A stretch of DNA of 64,000 nucleotides from Dugong dugon (Eukaryota; Chordata; Mammalia; Sirenia; Dugongidae), in the NCBI GenBank assembly GCA_030035585.1, contig CM057462.1, forward strand, positions 62,530,734 to 62,594,733, read 5' to 3'. The notes under the pieces were generated by a model. That model saw only the letters and a list, made by a program, of their open reading frames with translations. It was not told the origin of the DNA and did not search any database. A program made the position numbers and the translations under genes. Every line of letters begins with the position of its first letter. Position 1 is the stretch's first letter. Shown piece by piece: positions 46,460 through 57,883 of the stretch.

Positions 46460-47635
46460 GGAATGAGTCTTGAAGGGTGCGGACACCTGCAGTGACCCAG
46501 ATGATGTTGAAGTCAAGCCTGAAGGAGGGGGGGAGACTCACTTCTTAGAGTGGCAAACAGCTGTTCTCCATCTTCACTTCAGTGTGGGTAAAGGAAAATG
46601 GGCTAAAACCGTCGTTAGCAGGAGTCAAACCAAAAAAGACGTATTGTTGGGGGAGTAATCAAGACAGGCTGTGGAGGCTCCTCAGGAGAGAAGGGGAGAG
46701 CCCCGACTATTGAAACAAGGGCTGGGGTCTTTTAGTGACAGGGGAATGGATGAAATGACCCCTGACATGTTCTGATGACCAGGGAGCAGGGATGGTGGAT
46801 GGCCAGAGAAAATGGAACAGTTGGGCCCCAAATGCCCAGTGTCTGGGCTCATTCAGCCAGAGGGCTGCCAAGTTTGGAGGAGGCAAACAGCCATTTCCGA
46901 ATGGGTTCTGGGCCCCCTGCAGCCCCCTTTCCAGCCCCTTCCCTCTTCCCTCTGCCCCAACCTTCCCTGTGTCTCACCGGCCCCTGGCTCTGCTCCGTGC
47001 CTAATCAAACAGCCCGAAATGCTGAAAAGTCAATGTTTATTTTATTTTATTTTTTTACACACTTGCATAACTCCCTGACAAGCCACGCCAGGCGTTGGGC
47101 TTTTTGTTTGGTTTTATTTTGTTGCATTTAGGAAAAAAGAGGGAGAGAGAGAGAGAGGAGAAGGAATAACACAAACCACCCAGCCCCAGAAGCTGTCTTA
47201 GGTCAGGCAGTGGGCTCGGGTTTCCTGCCTGAGGAAAAGTCTGTGGGAGTTGGAAGGCCTCGCTACTAGGCTCAGGAATGAGTGTGAAAGGGAAGAAAGC
47301 CACCTGGGTCAGAGCAGATAATGAATTAGAACCATGTGACGATAATGGGTAAATAATAAAGAGCATTACTTGTGCACCTAATATATGCCCAGCCCTGTGC
47401 TAGGCACTCTGCATACATTGTACATAATTTCATAACCGTTTTATTAGTTTTTCATTCTTTTCCTCTGTCTTTATTTTATAAATGTAAATTCTGAGCCTCA
47501 GAGAGGTCAAGTGAATTGCTTAGAGACGCACGACCTATAAGCGGCTAGCCCAGTTACGGTTATGCCAAACAACTGCTAGTTTCCCTGGAAGAGCTGTGTT
47601 GCCCTGAGTTTGCATATGCCGTTCATTCCGCTGTT
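46460..47635. other. Upstream flank of RSPO1
   Basis: No gene recognised. A GA-rich stretch is at 47128-47163 and a MIR-like fragment at about 47350-47540. The remainder looks unique. Confidence 0.5.
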
Positions 47636-47640
47636 CTTGG

Positions 47641-47843
47641 TGTTGTTAGCTGTCATCAAGTAGGCCCCAACTCATAGAGACTCCATGTGTTACAGAGTAG
47701 AACTGCTCTGTTAAGTTTTCTCGGTTATAATCTTTACAGAAGCAGTTCACCAGGACTTTCTTCTGTGGAGCTGCTGTGTGGTTTCAAACAGCCAACCTTC
47801 AGGTTAGCAGCTGATTGCAAACCACTTGCACCATTTAGGCTCC
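47641..47843 (-). mobile_element. AfroSINE (long type)
   Basis: TGTTGTTAGCTGTCATCAAG, TTATAATCTTTACAGAAGCA and head complement CACCATTTAGGCTCC. Confidence 0.85.
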
Positions 47844-47849
47844 TCGAAT

Positions 47850-48745
47850 TCTACATAAAAATGCCCTTTTCTCTGACCTTTCACTAATCATCCTTCAAAT
47901 CATCCACATGAAGCTTTTCCCAGCCACCTCACAGGTCAACTTCCAGACCTGTGTAAACCTGTATATCACTCATCCCTGACCTTGGATCATCTCCCACACT
48001 GTACTGTGAGCGAGCTCCCTAAAGGCAGGGACTGTGTCTGATTCATCCTTATGGCCCCAGCACCCAGCATGGCCCCCACCATCAAGAACATGCTTAATCA
48101 AAGTTTGGTGAACTGAACACCCAGGGGGCCAGGGCTGTACCTTTTTAGGTCCTGCAGACTTATTTAAATGATGTCTAAGTCACTGTTACCACTCACCCAG
48201 ACCAAGATCATCATTCTCATTAGAAAGCCCAAGGTCAGTGGGCCAAGGTCAGGGTAGCAGCTCTTAGAGATTTGCAAAGTTCCTCATACTTCATACTGCT
48301 GTTTACCAGGCAAGAACTATTCTACCATATACATTGTCACTGTACCAGGATGCCTTCAGCTACAAGTTATAGAAGGCCAACTCAAAATGGCTTGGATAAT
48401 AAGGTGACTTATTATCTCATGTATCAAGAAGGGCTGAGGTAGGAATGATCTAGCAGCTCAACAATCCCATCAAGAGCCAGGGTCTTTCCTATCTTCTCAT
48501 TCTACTATCTTCAGTGTATTGGCTGCTGCCCTCATGATCCCAAGAGAGCTGCAGCAGCTCCAGTCATACATCCTTATCCACTAAGTCTAGGAACGAGTCC
48601 AGCAACCTCTTTTTAAGAGTTAATTGGGTCATGTGCCCACAATGAACCAGTCACAGACAAGGCGCCACAAAGATTAGTTTAGAAGAGTCAGGATTTACCT
48701 GAATTACTTGGGGTACGGTTCACAGACAAAAGCAGAACTCTGTCA
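47850..48745. other. Intergenic DNA with an unclassified old repeat
   Basis: No gene recognised. About 48340-48600 (TTCAGCTACAAGTTATAGAA, AACTCAAAATGGCTTGGATA) resembles an old mammalian interspersed repeat that I cannot name with certainty. Confidence 0.4.
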
Positions 48746-48749
48746 GCAC

Positions 48750-48946
48750 TTGTTAGAGGCCATCAAGTTGATTCCTACTCATAGTGACCTGACCTGATGT
48801 GACAGAGCAGAACTGCCCCATAGAGCTTCCTAGGCTGTAATCTTTGTGAAAGTAGATTGCCAGGTCTTTCTCCTATGGAGCTGCTGCGTAGGTTCAAGCA
48901 GCCAACCATTCAGTTAGCAGCCAAGTGCTTAACCATTGTGCCAGCA
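48750..48946 (-). mobile_element. AfroSINE (long type)
   Basis: GAGGCCATCAAGTTGATTCC, CTAGGCTGTAATCTTTGTG and CCATTGTGCCAGCACTG. The flanks CAGCACTT and CAGCACTG may be the duplication. Confidence 0.84.
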
Positions 48947-49114
48947 CTGAAGGAGGGAAAATGGGCTGTCGGGTAGGCAGCCAATAGTGACTGTGATTGT
49001 CACTGATACTTCAGGAAAAGCTCACCTTTTACTGTCAATTTACCAGACTTCCTTGACAACCCTAGTCTCAGTGACCCTGTTGTCCCTTGAGATCTTGTCA
49101 TTCTCTCTTTCATG

Positions 49115-49580
49115 GAGGCAATCTAGAATAGTTTCTAAGTGCATGGACTCTGGAGTTACCCCTGTCTGAATTCAAAGCCTGTCTCTACCACTGACTAACT
49201 TAATGTCCTTGGGCAAGTCACTTCACGTTTCTAAGCCTCAGTTTCCTCATCTATAAAATGGGTATAGTAATATACCTACCCCTCACCAAGGTTCTTAACC
49301 CGTAAACCAAAACCCATTGCCATCAAGTCGATTCTGACTCATAGCGACCCTATGGGACACAGTGGAACTGCCCCATAGGGTTTCCAAGGAGCAGCCGGTG
49401 GATTTGAACTGTCAGCCTTTTGGTTAGCAGCCGTAGCTCTTAACCACTACGCCACCAGGGCTCCACCAAGGTTCTTAGGGGAATAATATAAAATAATGCA
49501 TTTAAAGAGCTTAACACAGTGCTAGGAATTATAGTAAGCACCTAGTACATAGTTAGTTCCTGTTATTATTAGCTATAATT
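49115..49580 (+). mobile_element. MIR element split by AfroSINE
   Basis: GTGCATGGACTCTGGAGTTA, CCTTGGGCAAGTCACTTCAC and CTCATCTATAAAATGGGTAT are left of the SINE. AAAGAGCTTAACACAGTGCT and GTTATTATTAGCTAT are on its right. Confidence 0.72.
49298..49463 (-). mobile_element. AfroSINE (short type), clean insertion
   Basis: A near-consensus minus-strand copy. It is flanked by a perfect 14-bp duplication CACCAAGGTTCTTA at 49284-49297 and 49464-49477. A young insertion in a MIR. Confidence 0.92.
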
Positions 49581-49589
49581 TTGTCTTTT

Positions 49590-50770
49590 CATTCATTGAA
49601 TATTAACCAAGTGCTCCTGTATCCCAGGCGCTAGGCTGGCAGTGGAGGATAGAGAAATGAAATGACACACTGTCTGTCTTCCTAGGGAGCTCGTGGTCTA
49701 GTGGGGTGGCAGACTCGTAAAACGAGGTCGAGGAGGAAGAGCGATGGCACAAAGGAAGGCATGATTAAGACTCCTGGATGGAGTCAAAGAAGGCTTCCCT
49801 AAGGAGGAGACACAAGATGAAAATGGCATTTCAGGCAGAGGGAATAGCATGCGCAAAGGCTCAGAGGCCTGATGTATCATGGTGCCCATAGAGGTGTAAT
49901 AGTTCTGCTTTGTGGTAATTTAGGATGAGATAGGTGGGGAGGAGGGCAGCAGATGACATGGGAGGTCCTTCCGAAAGGGTCTTGCGCGCCAGATTAAAGA
50001 GCAGGAACTTTACCTTGAGGGCATTGGCAACCCCTGAAAGGTTTATAAGGTTGGTGAGAGACAGGATTAGAGTTGTGATTTAGAAGGAGCACCTGGCAGC
50101 TCTTGTGAAGGCTGGATTAAAGGGGAGAGACTGGAGGGGGTGAGGAGCCCCAGTGAGAGATGATGAGGTAGGTCATTCCCAAGGGCACTGCTCTGCTCTT
50201 CCCCTTCCCTCTCTCACAACCTCCCTTCCAGATGTCCTCGGGAAGCCCAGTGGCACCATAAACACACACCATCAGATTCCCCACCTTGTAACTGAGCTCA
50301 GACTCCCCCAACACACCCTCACTGCATCCCTTGCCCAATGCGCTCTGTCAAAAACCATTCATTCTCCCACAGGAGCGTGCAGCATCAGCCTTCTTCTTGC
50401 TCCTCCCCTTACTTCTTCTTCCACCCCCTACTTCTTCCTGACCATTCCTTCACCACCTGTAGATGGTCCTGCTCCTTTGCCGTTCATGCTGTTCCACCTC
50501 CCTCCTCTCCTTACCTGGGTTATCTCCCAGGCGTCTTGTTGTGCCTTCTTTGCCCACACAGGACTTTGACATCTGTCTCAAGGTCCTCTTCTCCATCTCA
50601 GGTTCAAGTAGCATCTGAGGGGACCTCATTTTCCATGTCTATGCCACACTCAACTCCTCCTTGATGTCCTGGACAGTGTCAATATTCATGGCCACTCCAC
50701 TTCAGCCTTCTAGCCACATGGCCACTCCCTCTGGGCCTCACCCAAACTGCTCCAGCCCTAAAATCATAGG
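49590..50770. other. Unique intergenic DNA
   Basis: No gene recognised. The Ser/Pro/Leu-rich open frames at 50153-50664 overlap in several phases and have no domain. Confidence 0.45.
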
Positions 50771-50785
50771 CTCTAAGACCCCCAG

Positions 50786-50943
50786 GGAGCCTTTGTGGTG
50801 CAGTGGTTAAGAACTCGGCTGCTAACCAAAAGGTGGGCAGTTCGAATCTACCAGCCACTCTTTGGAAACCCTACGGGGCAGTTCTACCCTGTCCTATATG
50901 GTTGCTATGAGTCGGAATCAACTCAACAACAATGGGTTTTGGT
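50786..50943 (+). mobile_element. AfroSINE (short type)
   Basis: GGAGCCTTTGTGGTGCAGTG to AACAATGGGTTTTGGT. Flanked by TAAGACCCCCAG (50774-50785) and TAAGACCCACAG (50944-50955). Confidence 0.9.
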
Positions 50944-50959
50944 TAAGACCCACAGACTC

Positions 50960-51755
50960 ACAGACTTCCACCAGAACCTCCTCCTGCTCTGGATCTCTTC
51001 CTTCCTCTAATTCGGTTTTTCGACATTTTGATTATCGGTAGTGATTTCTGCGCTGGTCTTGCCTCAGCATCTCAACCACCCTGCAAACTCTCTACCTTCT
51101 CCTACTCAGTTCTGCTGGAGAGTCACAGCTTCATGGGATGATGCCACTGCAGACCCACACCCAGCCTCATCTGGGCCCTCAGCCACTGGTGCTGATGGCC
51201 CTGCAGATTCCCACTCTACAACCTCTCAAGTCACCCAGACCCCACTCTCCTCACTCCCAGCCTCAGCCAAGAGTGCCCTCCTTCAGTTTCCTGCTCCTAA
51301 AACTAAACTCTTGATCCCTCCCGAGAACCTCTTTCTCCTCAGATTCTCACCTTTTTGGTAAACAACAATGAATTCAAGAAAGCAGGAAACTGGGAGTCAT
51401 TTTTCTTTCCTCCTTCTCTTACCTCCCAGTACCACTCCATTGGCAAATTCTGTTTAGTCTGTCTCTGGAATATTTTTCAGATCTACTACTGCTCACCTCA
51501 CTGCTACTGTGTTAAGCCATTTTTGCTACTTACCTGGACTATTCTAAGAGTGGCTTTATGAGTTCCCCGGCTTCTGCTCTAACCCCCCACCAACACATGC
51601 TTCACCCAGTAGCCAGAGTAAATTTTAAATTTTAAAAAATTCTAAAGCAGATCCCATCACTCACTCCCCTGCTTAAACCTTCCAGTGATTTTCCATTGTA
51701 CTTAGAATCAAATCCAAACACCATCCCTTATAAGGTCACATCCCTCCAGCTTCTT
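50960..51755. other. Intergenic DNA
   Basis: No gene recognised. About 51600-51755 has L2-like minus-strand words (AAAGCAGATCCCATCACTCA, AATCAAATCCAAACACC). Confidence 0.4.
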
Positions 51756-51758
51756 ATA

Positions 51759-51759
<1 letters not shown>

Positions 51760-51837
<78 letters not shown>

Positions 51838-51841
51838 TGTC

Positions 51842-51887
<46 letters not shown>
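51760..51887 (+). repeat. (CT)n microsatellite, about 128 bp
   Basis: Near-perfect CT dinucleotide array with only a few interruptions (CTGTCT twice, CTATCT once). The 75-codon Ser/Leu frame through it is an artefact. Confidence 0.95.
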
Positions 51888-51889
<2 letters not shown>

Positions 51890-52981
51890 CTCCAGCCTTA
51901 CTGGGCTTCTTTCAATTCTTTGAAATTCTTTCAATTCTCTTTCTCCTCTCAGGGCCTTTGCACAGGCCCTCTGCTAGGTTGTCCTTCTCACAGCTCTTCA
52001 CATGGGCAGCTTCTTTTCTTCCTTCCAGTCTCGACTTAAATGTTAGAAGGGTCTATCCTAACCTAGCCATCTAAGCTGCTGTTGTTAGTTGCCATTGAGT
52101 CGGCTCTGACCCACGCACAACAGAATGAAATGTTGCCTGGTCCTGTACCATCTTCACATCTTTGGGGTGCTTGAGTCTATTGGTGCAACCACTATGCATT
52201 CTGAATGCCTTCCAACCTAAGCAGCTCATCTTCCAGCACCATATTGGACAATGTTCTGCTGTGATCCACAGGGTTTTCATTGGCTGATTTTTGGAAGATT
52301 CCCAGATTTTTCTTCCTAGTCTGTCTTAGTCTGGAAGCTCCACTGAAACATGTCCACCATGGATGACCCTGGTATTTGAAATACTAGTGGTATAGCTTCC
52401 GGTGAAAGGAAGAAATGATGAAGTGAAAGAGCTGAACAGAAAATTTCAAAAGGTGGCTCAAGAAGACAACGTATTATAAGGAAATGTGCAGAGATTGGAG
52501 TTAGAAAACCAAAAGGGAAGAACACGCTCAGCATTTCTCAAACTGAAAGAGCTGAAGAAAAACTTCAAGCCTTGAGTTGCAACACTGAAGGATTCTATGG
52601 GCAAAAAAAAATTGAATGATGCAGGAAGCATCAAAAGAAGATGGAAAGAATACACAGTCACTGTACCAAAAAGAACTGGTTGATGTTGAACCATTTCAGG
52701 AGGTAGCATATGATCAAGAACCAATGGTACACTTAAACTACAACAGGAAACAAAAAAAGAATCAATGATATTGAAGGAAGAAATCCAAGCCGCGCTGAAG
52801 GCATTGGCAAAAATGAGGCTCCAGTAATTGACAGAATACCAGCTGAGATGTTTCAACAAAAGGATGTAACACTGGAAGCAATCACTCGTCTATGCCAAGA
52901 AATTTGGAAGACAGCTACCTAGCCAACTGACTGGAACAGATCCATATTTGTGCCCATTCTAAAGAAAGGTGATCCAACAGA

Positions 52982-53737
52982 ATGCAGAACTTGCCTAACA
53001 GTATCATTAGTATCGCACACAAGTATAATTTTGCTGAAGATAAACCAAAAATGGTTGCAGCAATACATCGACAGGGAACTGCCAGAAATTCAAGCTGGAA
53101 CAGAAGAGGGTGTGGAATGAGGGATATCATTGCTAATGTTAGATGGAGCTTGGCTGAAAGCAGAGAATACCAGAAAGATGCTTGCCTGTGTTTTACTGAC
53201 CATACAAAGGCATCCAACTGTGTGGACCATAACAAATTATGGATAACATTGTAAAGAATGCAAATTCCAGCACTTAATTGTGCTCATAAGGAACCTGTAC
53301 ATAGACCAAGAGGCAGTCATTGAAACAGAACAAAGGTATACTACGTGGTTTAAAATCAGGAAAGGTGTGTGTCAGGGTTGTATCGTTTCACCATATTTAT
53401 TCAATCTGCATGCTGAGAAAATAATGTGAGAAGCTGACTTATATGAAGAAGGATGCAGCATCAGGATTGGAGGAAGACTCATTAACAACCTGTGATATGC
53501 AATGACACAACCTTGCTTGCTGGAAGTGAAGAGGACTTGAAGCACTTACTGATGAAGATCAAAGACTACAGCCTTCAGTATGGATTACACCTCAACATAA
53601 AGAAAACAAAAATCCTCGCAACTGGATCAACAAGCAGCATCATGATAAATGGAGAAAATATTGAAATTGTCAAGGGTTTCATTTTAGTTGGATCCATAAT
53701 CAACGTCCATGGAAGTAGCAGTCAAGAAATCAAATGA
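52982..53737 (+). pseudogene. RTE reverse transcriptase remnants
   Basis: An open stretch at 52982-53254 encodes early reverse transcriptase sequence, including FTDHTKASNCVDHNKLW, comparable to the palm region of RTE/BovB elements. After frameshifts and stops, 53492-53737 encodes DDTTLLAGSEEDLKHLLMKI-type sequence and LNIKKTKILATG, which follow the active site. The expected YADD-type tetrad is damaged just before 53492. RTE elements move themselves and SINEs that share their 3' end; this copy cannot make protein. Confidence 0.75.
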
Positions 53738-53966
53738 CATATTGTATTGGGCAAATCTGCTGCAAAAGACTTCTTTAAAGTGTTGAAAAGCAAAGATGTC
53801 ACTTTGAGAACTAAGATGCGCCTGACCCAAGCCACAGTATTTTCATTGTCTCATATGGGCATGGGAAAGCTGGCCAGTGAATAAGGAAAACCAAAGAAGA
53901 ATTGATGCCTTTGAATTACGGCATTGGTGAAGAATATTGAATATACCATGGACTGCCAGAAGAATG

Positions 53967-54122
53967 AAGCCCTGGTGGCGGAGTGGTTAAGCAATCAGCT
54001 GCTACTCAAAAAAGGCCTGCAGTTTGAATTCACCAGCCAGTCCTTGGAAATCCTATGGGGGCAGTTTTACTATGTCCTATAGGGTCGCTGTGAGTCGGAA
54101 TCAACTTGATGACAACAGATTG
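53967..54122 (+). mobile_element. AfroSINE (short type) nested in RTE
   Basis: GAAGCCCTGGTGGCGGAGTG to AACTTGATGACAACAGATT. Flanked by GCCAGAAGAA at 53955-53964 and 54123-54132, a perfect 10-bp duplication of RTE sequence. Confidence 0.9.
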
Positions 54123-54544
54123 GCCAGAAGAACAAACAAATCTGTCTAGGAAGAAGTACAGCCAGAATGCTCCTTAGAAGCCAGGATGATGAAACTTGGT
54201 CTCATGTACTTTGGACATGTGATCAGGAGGGACCAGTCCCTGGAGAAGGACATCATGCTTGGTAAAGTAGAGGGTCATCGAAAAAGAGGAAGACCCTCAA
54301 CAAGATGAATTGTCACAGTGGCTGCAACAATTGGCTCGAACATAGCAATGATTGTGAGGATGGCGCAGTACCGGGCAGTATTTCCTTCTGTTGTACATAG
54401 GGTTGCTATGCGTCGGAACTGACTCAGTGGCACCTACCAACAACAACATAGCTTCCAGTACCATAGCAACATGTATGCCACCACAGTATGACAAACTGAC
54501 AGATGGGTGTGGCTCCACCTGAGTAGTTTCCCCCATTATTCTTT

Positions 54545-55440
54545 ATCATGGCTTCCTTTCTGTTTTATTATACATTGTATTTTGTAGTCATCTACTTGCT
54601 TGCTGCCTTGTTTATTTCTGTCTCTCCAACTAAACTCAGTTTCCTAGTATTTGCATGTAGAAGAGCCCTTCTTTCTTTCCACAGTCATCACTCTGCCTAC
54701 ACGATCCATTGCTAACGTCACCAACAACCCCTTGCTCACCAAATTCTGTAGTTCCTTCATCTTCTTCCTTCTCTATCTCTTCTGCAACTCTTGACATGCC
54801 CTCCTTCTTGGGATGCTTCTCTCCACTGGTCTGGTTCCTGTTCCTTGTCCCTCTGCCTACCTCTCCTCCCAGCCCTTAAATGTGGACAATCCCAAAGCTA
54901 TTCCCAGCCTTCTTCCTTTCTCTTCAACCATAGGCTAATATAAATAAAAAGCACAATGCAAGACAGATAGTATTAACTAAACGTTAGCTACAAAACTCTC
55001 AAACTCTTTTCCCTAGTGAGATCATTCCCACAGATCTAAACATGTTGGGCCTGAGCGTCAGGACACCCAGATTTTAGTCCCAGGACTGCTGCTTGCGGGC
55101 TAGACGACCTTACCCAAGTTCCTTGACATCTCTAAGTTTGAAGTCTTTCCCATCTTAATAAATGGCACCTCCAGCCCCCAGTTGCTCAAGCTAAAACCCC
55201 AGCAGTCATCCTTGGTTGCCGTCTTTCCTTTACTCCCTACTTCTGATTAGTCCATCAGCGGGTTGTTTTCACTTCTGTATCCACGCATTGGGCTCCATCT
55301 CCTCTACTGTCACCCTGGTCCAAGCACCACCACCACCACCTGCTGGGTGATGCCTCAGACTCCTTGCTGGTCTCCCAGCTTCCCCCTTTGCCCCTACAAT
55401 CCATAGCAGCCAGACTGATTTTCTTTAAATATAAAGCAGA
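54545..55440. other. Intergenic DNA, L2-like in part
   Basis: No gene recognised. Diverged L2-like words occur at 55300-55440 (CAGCCAGACTGATTTTC). The rest looks unique. Confidence 0.4.
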
Positions 55441-55443
55441 TCA

Positions 55444-56372
55444 TGGCACTTGTGTAAGTTTCCTGTTGGTGCCGTAACAAATTACAACAAATTTAGTGAC
55501 TTCAAACAATGCAAATTTATTATCTTACAGTTCTGGAGGTCAGAAGTCTAAAATGAGTCATCAGGGCTGCATTCCTTCTGGAAGATCTTAAGGGAGAATC
55601 CATTTCCTTGAGTTTTCCAGCTTCTAGAGGCTGCCCTCCTTCCTTGGCTCATGGCCCTTCCTTATATCTCTTTGACCTCTGCTTCTGTCCTCAAGTCTCC
55701 TTCCCTGTCTCTGATCCTCCTCCTTCCTCTTATAAGAATCCTTGTGATTATATTGGCCCACCTAGATAATCCAGGATAATTTCTCCATCTCAAGATCCTT
55801 ATCTTAATCACATCAGCAAAGTCCCTTTTGCCATGTAAGGTAACTCTATTAGTTTCCTGAGGCTGCCGTAACAAATTACCATGAACTGGATGGTTTAACA
55901 CAACAGAAATGTATTCCCTTACAGTTCTATGGGCATGGGCTAGAAGTCCAAAATCAAACTGTCATTAAGGACATGTTTGCTCTGAAGACTCTAGGCAAGA
56001 TTCCTTCCTTGCCTCTTCCTAGCTTCTGGTGGTTGCCAGCAATCCTTGGCATTCCTTGGCTTGTAGCTACGTCACTCTAGCTTCTGCCTCCATTTTCACA
56101 TGGACCTCTTCTCCCTGTGTGTGCCTCTGTGTCCTTCCATGGCCTTCTTAGAAAGACACCAGCCCTTGGGTTTAGAGTCCACCCTAACCCAGTATGACCT
56201 CATCAAAGACCCTATTTACAAATAATAATGTGACCTTACAAATAAGGTCACATTCCGAGGTTCTGAGTGGACATGAATTTTGGGAAGACACTATTCAGCC
56301 CACTAGAGTCAAACAGAAGTTCCAGGGATTTGGTATGGACATCTTTAGGGGGCATTATTCTGCCTATCACAG
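55444..56372 (-). mobile_element. Two old interspersed repeats of one family in tandem
   Basis: The opening GTTTCCTGTTGGTGCCGTAA (about 55458) recurs as GTTTCCTGAGGCTGCCGTAA (about 55852). In both, a TTACAGTTCT segment and a long CCTTCCTTGGC region follow. The second copy ends near 56372 with CTGCCTATCACAG. Both are non-coding; I cannot name the family with confidence. Confidence 0.55.
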
Positions 56373-56374
56373 CA

Positions 56375-56850
56375 CTCTTAAAACCTTCCGATGGTTCCCC
56401 ACTGCACTTAGAATAAAAGCCAAACATCTCACTTGGCCCACAAAACCCTCGGTGACCTGCCCCTGCTTGCCCACTCCATCCCCGGTGGCCTCCTCACTAT
56501 TCCTTGAGTACATCAAACCCAATCCTGCCTCAAAGCCCTTCACTTGCTTTTCCTTCTGCCTTGAATGCTCTTTTTCTGGATCTGGCCATGGCCAGCTCCT
56601 TCTTGTCATTTAGGTCTTAGCTCCAATGTCATCTCCTCAGAGAGGCCTTCTTTTGTCTAAAGTGGCTCTAGTAGTAGATCACTTTGTATTATTTTCTTCA
56701 TAGCACTTTATCTCTACCTGACGTTTTCTTGCTTATTTTCTATTTGTTTGTTTTCTGTCTCCCCCATAAGAATATAGGCAATTGTCAAAGCTAGGATCTT
56801 ATGTCTCTTGCATACCCAGCACTGGAACTCAACCAGCATTTGTTGAATGA
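56375..56850 (-). mobile_element. L2-like fragment
   Basis: GCACTTAGAATAAAAGCCAA, TGCCTTGAATGCTCTTTTTC and CATTTGTTGAATGAGTC follow minus-strand L2 3' order. Confidence 0.55.
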
Positions 56851-56854
56851 GTCA

Positions 56855-57150
56855 GTGGGCCTCAGTTTCCTCATTTTTCCATAGGTATAATGAAAGATAC
56901 CACCTGTCTCATCAGCAAGGAGCCTGGTGGCGCAGTGGTTAAACGTTCAGCTGCTAACTAAAAGATTGGCATGCCACAGAAGAAAGATGTAGCACTCTGC
57001 TTCCGTAAAGATTCTGCTCTGTCCTAGAGGGTCACTATGAGTCGTAATCTACTCAATGGCAATGGGATGGGTCTTATCAAGTGAGGATTAAATGAGGTAA
57101 TAATAGCTACCATTTTTAGTGGCCAGTAATGAGCTAAGCAATGCCCTAGG
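56855..57150 (+). mobile_element. MIR fragment split by AfroSINE
   Basis: GGGCCTCAGTTTCCTCATTT lies left of the SINE at 56919-57067. AGGATTAAATGAGGTAATAA lies right of it. Confidence 0.6.
56919..57067 (+). mobile_element. AfroSINE, internally deleted
   Basis: GGAGCCTGGTGGCGCAGTGG at the head, then a shortened middle and GTCACTATGAGTCGTAATC..CAATGGCAATGGG. Confidence 0.84.
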
Positions 57151-57164
57151 AACTTTACACTTAA

Positions 57165-57850
57165 GAAATGATGTTCGTGTCTTGGTTCAGGGTCATTTGG
57201 TTGCAAGAAGCAGAAGCCCTCTCAAGCCAGTTCAAGAAAAAGGAGGTTTATTGTAAGGATACAGCAGACCATCTAGTAAACGTCCAAGGACAGGAACAAA
57301 ATGTAGGAGGGACGGGCTGCTTCCTTGGAATGGGAAAGATGCAGGTCATCACTCCATCTCTCCCTCTATGGGGCCACCTAGTCCCTTATCGCTACTCCTC
57401 TTTGTGCAGCTGTCTTCTCTCTGAAGACTTGCTTCTTCTGCTTACACATGGCCATTCATGGCCCAACAAAGCCACCAGCCTCAACCCTCTGACCTTATGA
57501 CATGGCTGCATGGTCATCTACTTCCATCTCTCAGAGTCCAAAGCCCCATTCCAGGGAGCAGGAATCCAACTGACCAAGATCAAGGCTGATGCAGACCCTT
57601 GGTACAATCACCTATGGGGAGGGATGATGAGGTCATGAGCATGCTGGTTGCCTAGGTACATGCCTTCAGGAGCAATTGTGCGTGGGGAACAATTCCAAAG
57701 AAAGGAGTGTGACTGGGCAGGCACCCCGAAACATGTCTGCTACTTGCAAAGCATCTACCATGTAGTATACCCTCAACAAACTTTAATTCCTTCTCCCTTT
57801 TCCAACCACCCTTTCATTGTACTAGTCCATAGTTCTCTGGCTGTCTCATA
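57165..57850. other. Intergenic DNA with old repeat
   Basis: No gene recognised. 57185-57560 (TCATTTGGTTGCAAGAAGCA, AGTTCAAGAAAAAGGAGG) resembles an old interspersed repeat related to that at 48340-48600. Confidence 0.4.
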
Positions 57851-57875
57851 CACACACACACACAGACACATACAT
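57850..57875 (+). repeat. Short CA repeat
   Basis: CACACACACACACAGACACA, directly beside the tail of a minus-strand AfroSINE. Confidence 0.8.
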
Positions 57876-57883
57876 GCATACAT

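Larger units (their letters stand above)
52393..54447 (+). mobile_element. RTE-class (BovB-like) LINE copy
   Basis: About 1.9 kb of RTE sequence plus a nested SINE, ending GGCACCTACCAACAACAACA. Flanked by ATAGCTTCC at 52392-52400 and 54448-54456, a 9-bp duplication within the host SINE. It lacks the 5' part and its reading frame is broken. Confidence 0.85.
52079..54540 (-). mobile_element. Composite AfroSINE split by an RTE element
   Basis: The tail and middle lie at 52079-52391 (TTGTTAGTTGCCATTGAGTC, CTGTCTTAGTCTGGAAGCTC). The remaining head side is at about 54457-54540 (AGTACCATAGCAACATG, CAAACTGACAGATGGGTG). The order matches the uninterrupted copy at 60946-61230. Confidence 0.8.

Noticed and set aside
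51696-51923. 75-codon Ser/Leu repeat protein
   Set aside because: It is the translation of the CT microsatellite.
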